Source of the DNA: Syntrophaceae bacterium UBA6112 | GTDB taxonomy: Bacteria > Desulfobacterota > Syntrophia > Syntrophales > UBA5619 | Reading direction: 5' to 3' | Assembly: GCA_002423465.1 (NCBI GenBank) | Contig: DIWG01000056.1 | Coordinates: forward strand, 1 to 5,428 | DNA length: 5,428 bases | Shown: positions 5,334 to 5,428 of the stretch, piece after piece | How the letters are laid out: every line of letters starts with the position of its first letter | Position numbering within the stretch: position 1 is the stretch's first letter | The notes under the pieces: model-generated | Databases searched by the model: none | The model's input: the letters and a program-made list of their open reading frames with translations, nothing else | Told to the model about the DNA's origin: nothing | Program-made: the position numbers and the translations under genes

Positions 5334-5428
5334 CTTTTTAAACCTTTCCTTTCCAGAGTCTCGACAACTTTCCGGACGTCCTGCGATCGGCCCCGGCGGC
5401 AGATGAGGAGTGCGTCATCCGTTTCGAC
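5324..5428 (-). CDS. C-terminal end of a probable mannose-1-phosphate guanylyltransferase, cut by the window edge
   Basis: An open frame enters from the right edge and stops at TAA 5326-5324, giving 34 visible residues. VETDDALLICRRGR followed by SQDVRKVVETLERKGLKSYL resembles the C-terminal segment of bacterial GDP-mannose pyrophosphorylases, where a DALLVC-type strand is followed by SQDVKKVV and a helix. The enzyme makes GDP-mannose from mannose-1-phosphate and GTP for envelope polysaccharide. The call rests on this short tail alone; another sugar nucleotidyltransferase of the same family is possible. Its stop lies inside the putative selenoprotein gene, so the two genes converge and overlap by 10 bases. 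Confidence 0.65.
   Translation of the reverse strand, partial: VETDDALLICRRGRSQDVRKVVETLERKGLKSYL

Noticed and set aside
4970..5341. 123-codon + strand frame and the 147-codon minus-strand frame across the selenoprotein locus
   Set aside because: Neither has a signal peptide or family motif. The frame from 5010 does, on both sides of its TGA, so these are shadows.
1..5428. CRISPR arrays, tRNA or rRNA genes, insertion sequences
   Set aside because: No regularly spaced repeats, no recognisable tRNA/rRNA segments and no transposase frame or terminal inverted repeats were seen.

Overview
The window looks like chromosomal DNA of an anaerobic, Gram-negative deltaproteobacterium (Desulfobacterota, perhaps Syntrophales-like). 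This is inferred from four things: moderately high GC, a Gram-negative style lipoprotein, a flavin reductase-rubredoxin fusion typical of strict anaerobes, and a gene that appears to use selenocysteine. No taxonomic search was possible.

Layout. Positions 1-201 are a gene-poor leader. On the + strand, 202-2316 encodes a 704-residue lipoprotein of the serine beta-lactamase/penicillin-binding-protein family, followed by a 253-base gap with a palindrome, a doubtful tiny ORF and a likely intrinsic terminator (2507-2541). On the minus strand, read right to left, lies a compact three-gene cluster: maf (4670-4074, nucleotide pyrophosphatase), yggS (4008-3319, PLP homeostasis protein) and a flavin reductase-rubredoxin gene (3268-2570). 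A near-consensus sigma70 promoter (4740-4712) drives it. Its position argues that maf starts at ATG 4670, not at the upstream GTG 4697. yggS is likewise best started at 4008, because its Shine-Dalgarno sequence matches that of the next gene in sequence and spacing.

The most interesting object is at 5010-5333 (+). A 107-codon frame is interrupted at codon 40 by an in-frame TGA, in the context Cys-Thr-Ala-TGA. Upstream is a signal peptide and the first strand of a heavy-metal-associated (MerP-like) domain; downstream the same domain continues in the same frame to a TAA. Directly after the TGA is a perfect 7-bp stem with an AGTTC loop, whose G and T fall 23 and 24 bases from the start of the TGA. 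This is the expected layout of a bacterial SECIS element. I read the gene as a periplasmic selenoprotein with a CxxU metal/thiol motif. A standard gene caller would cut or miss it.

The 3' end of this gene overlaps by 10 bases the 3' end of a convergent minus-strand gene running off the right edge (5324 to >5428). Its last 34 codons resemble the C-terminus of mannose-1-phosphate guanylyltransferase. The genes do not form one pathway. The maf-yggS-rubredoxin cluster is housekeeping and redox, while the lipoprotein hydrolase and the putative selenoprotein are stand-alone envelope proteins.
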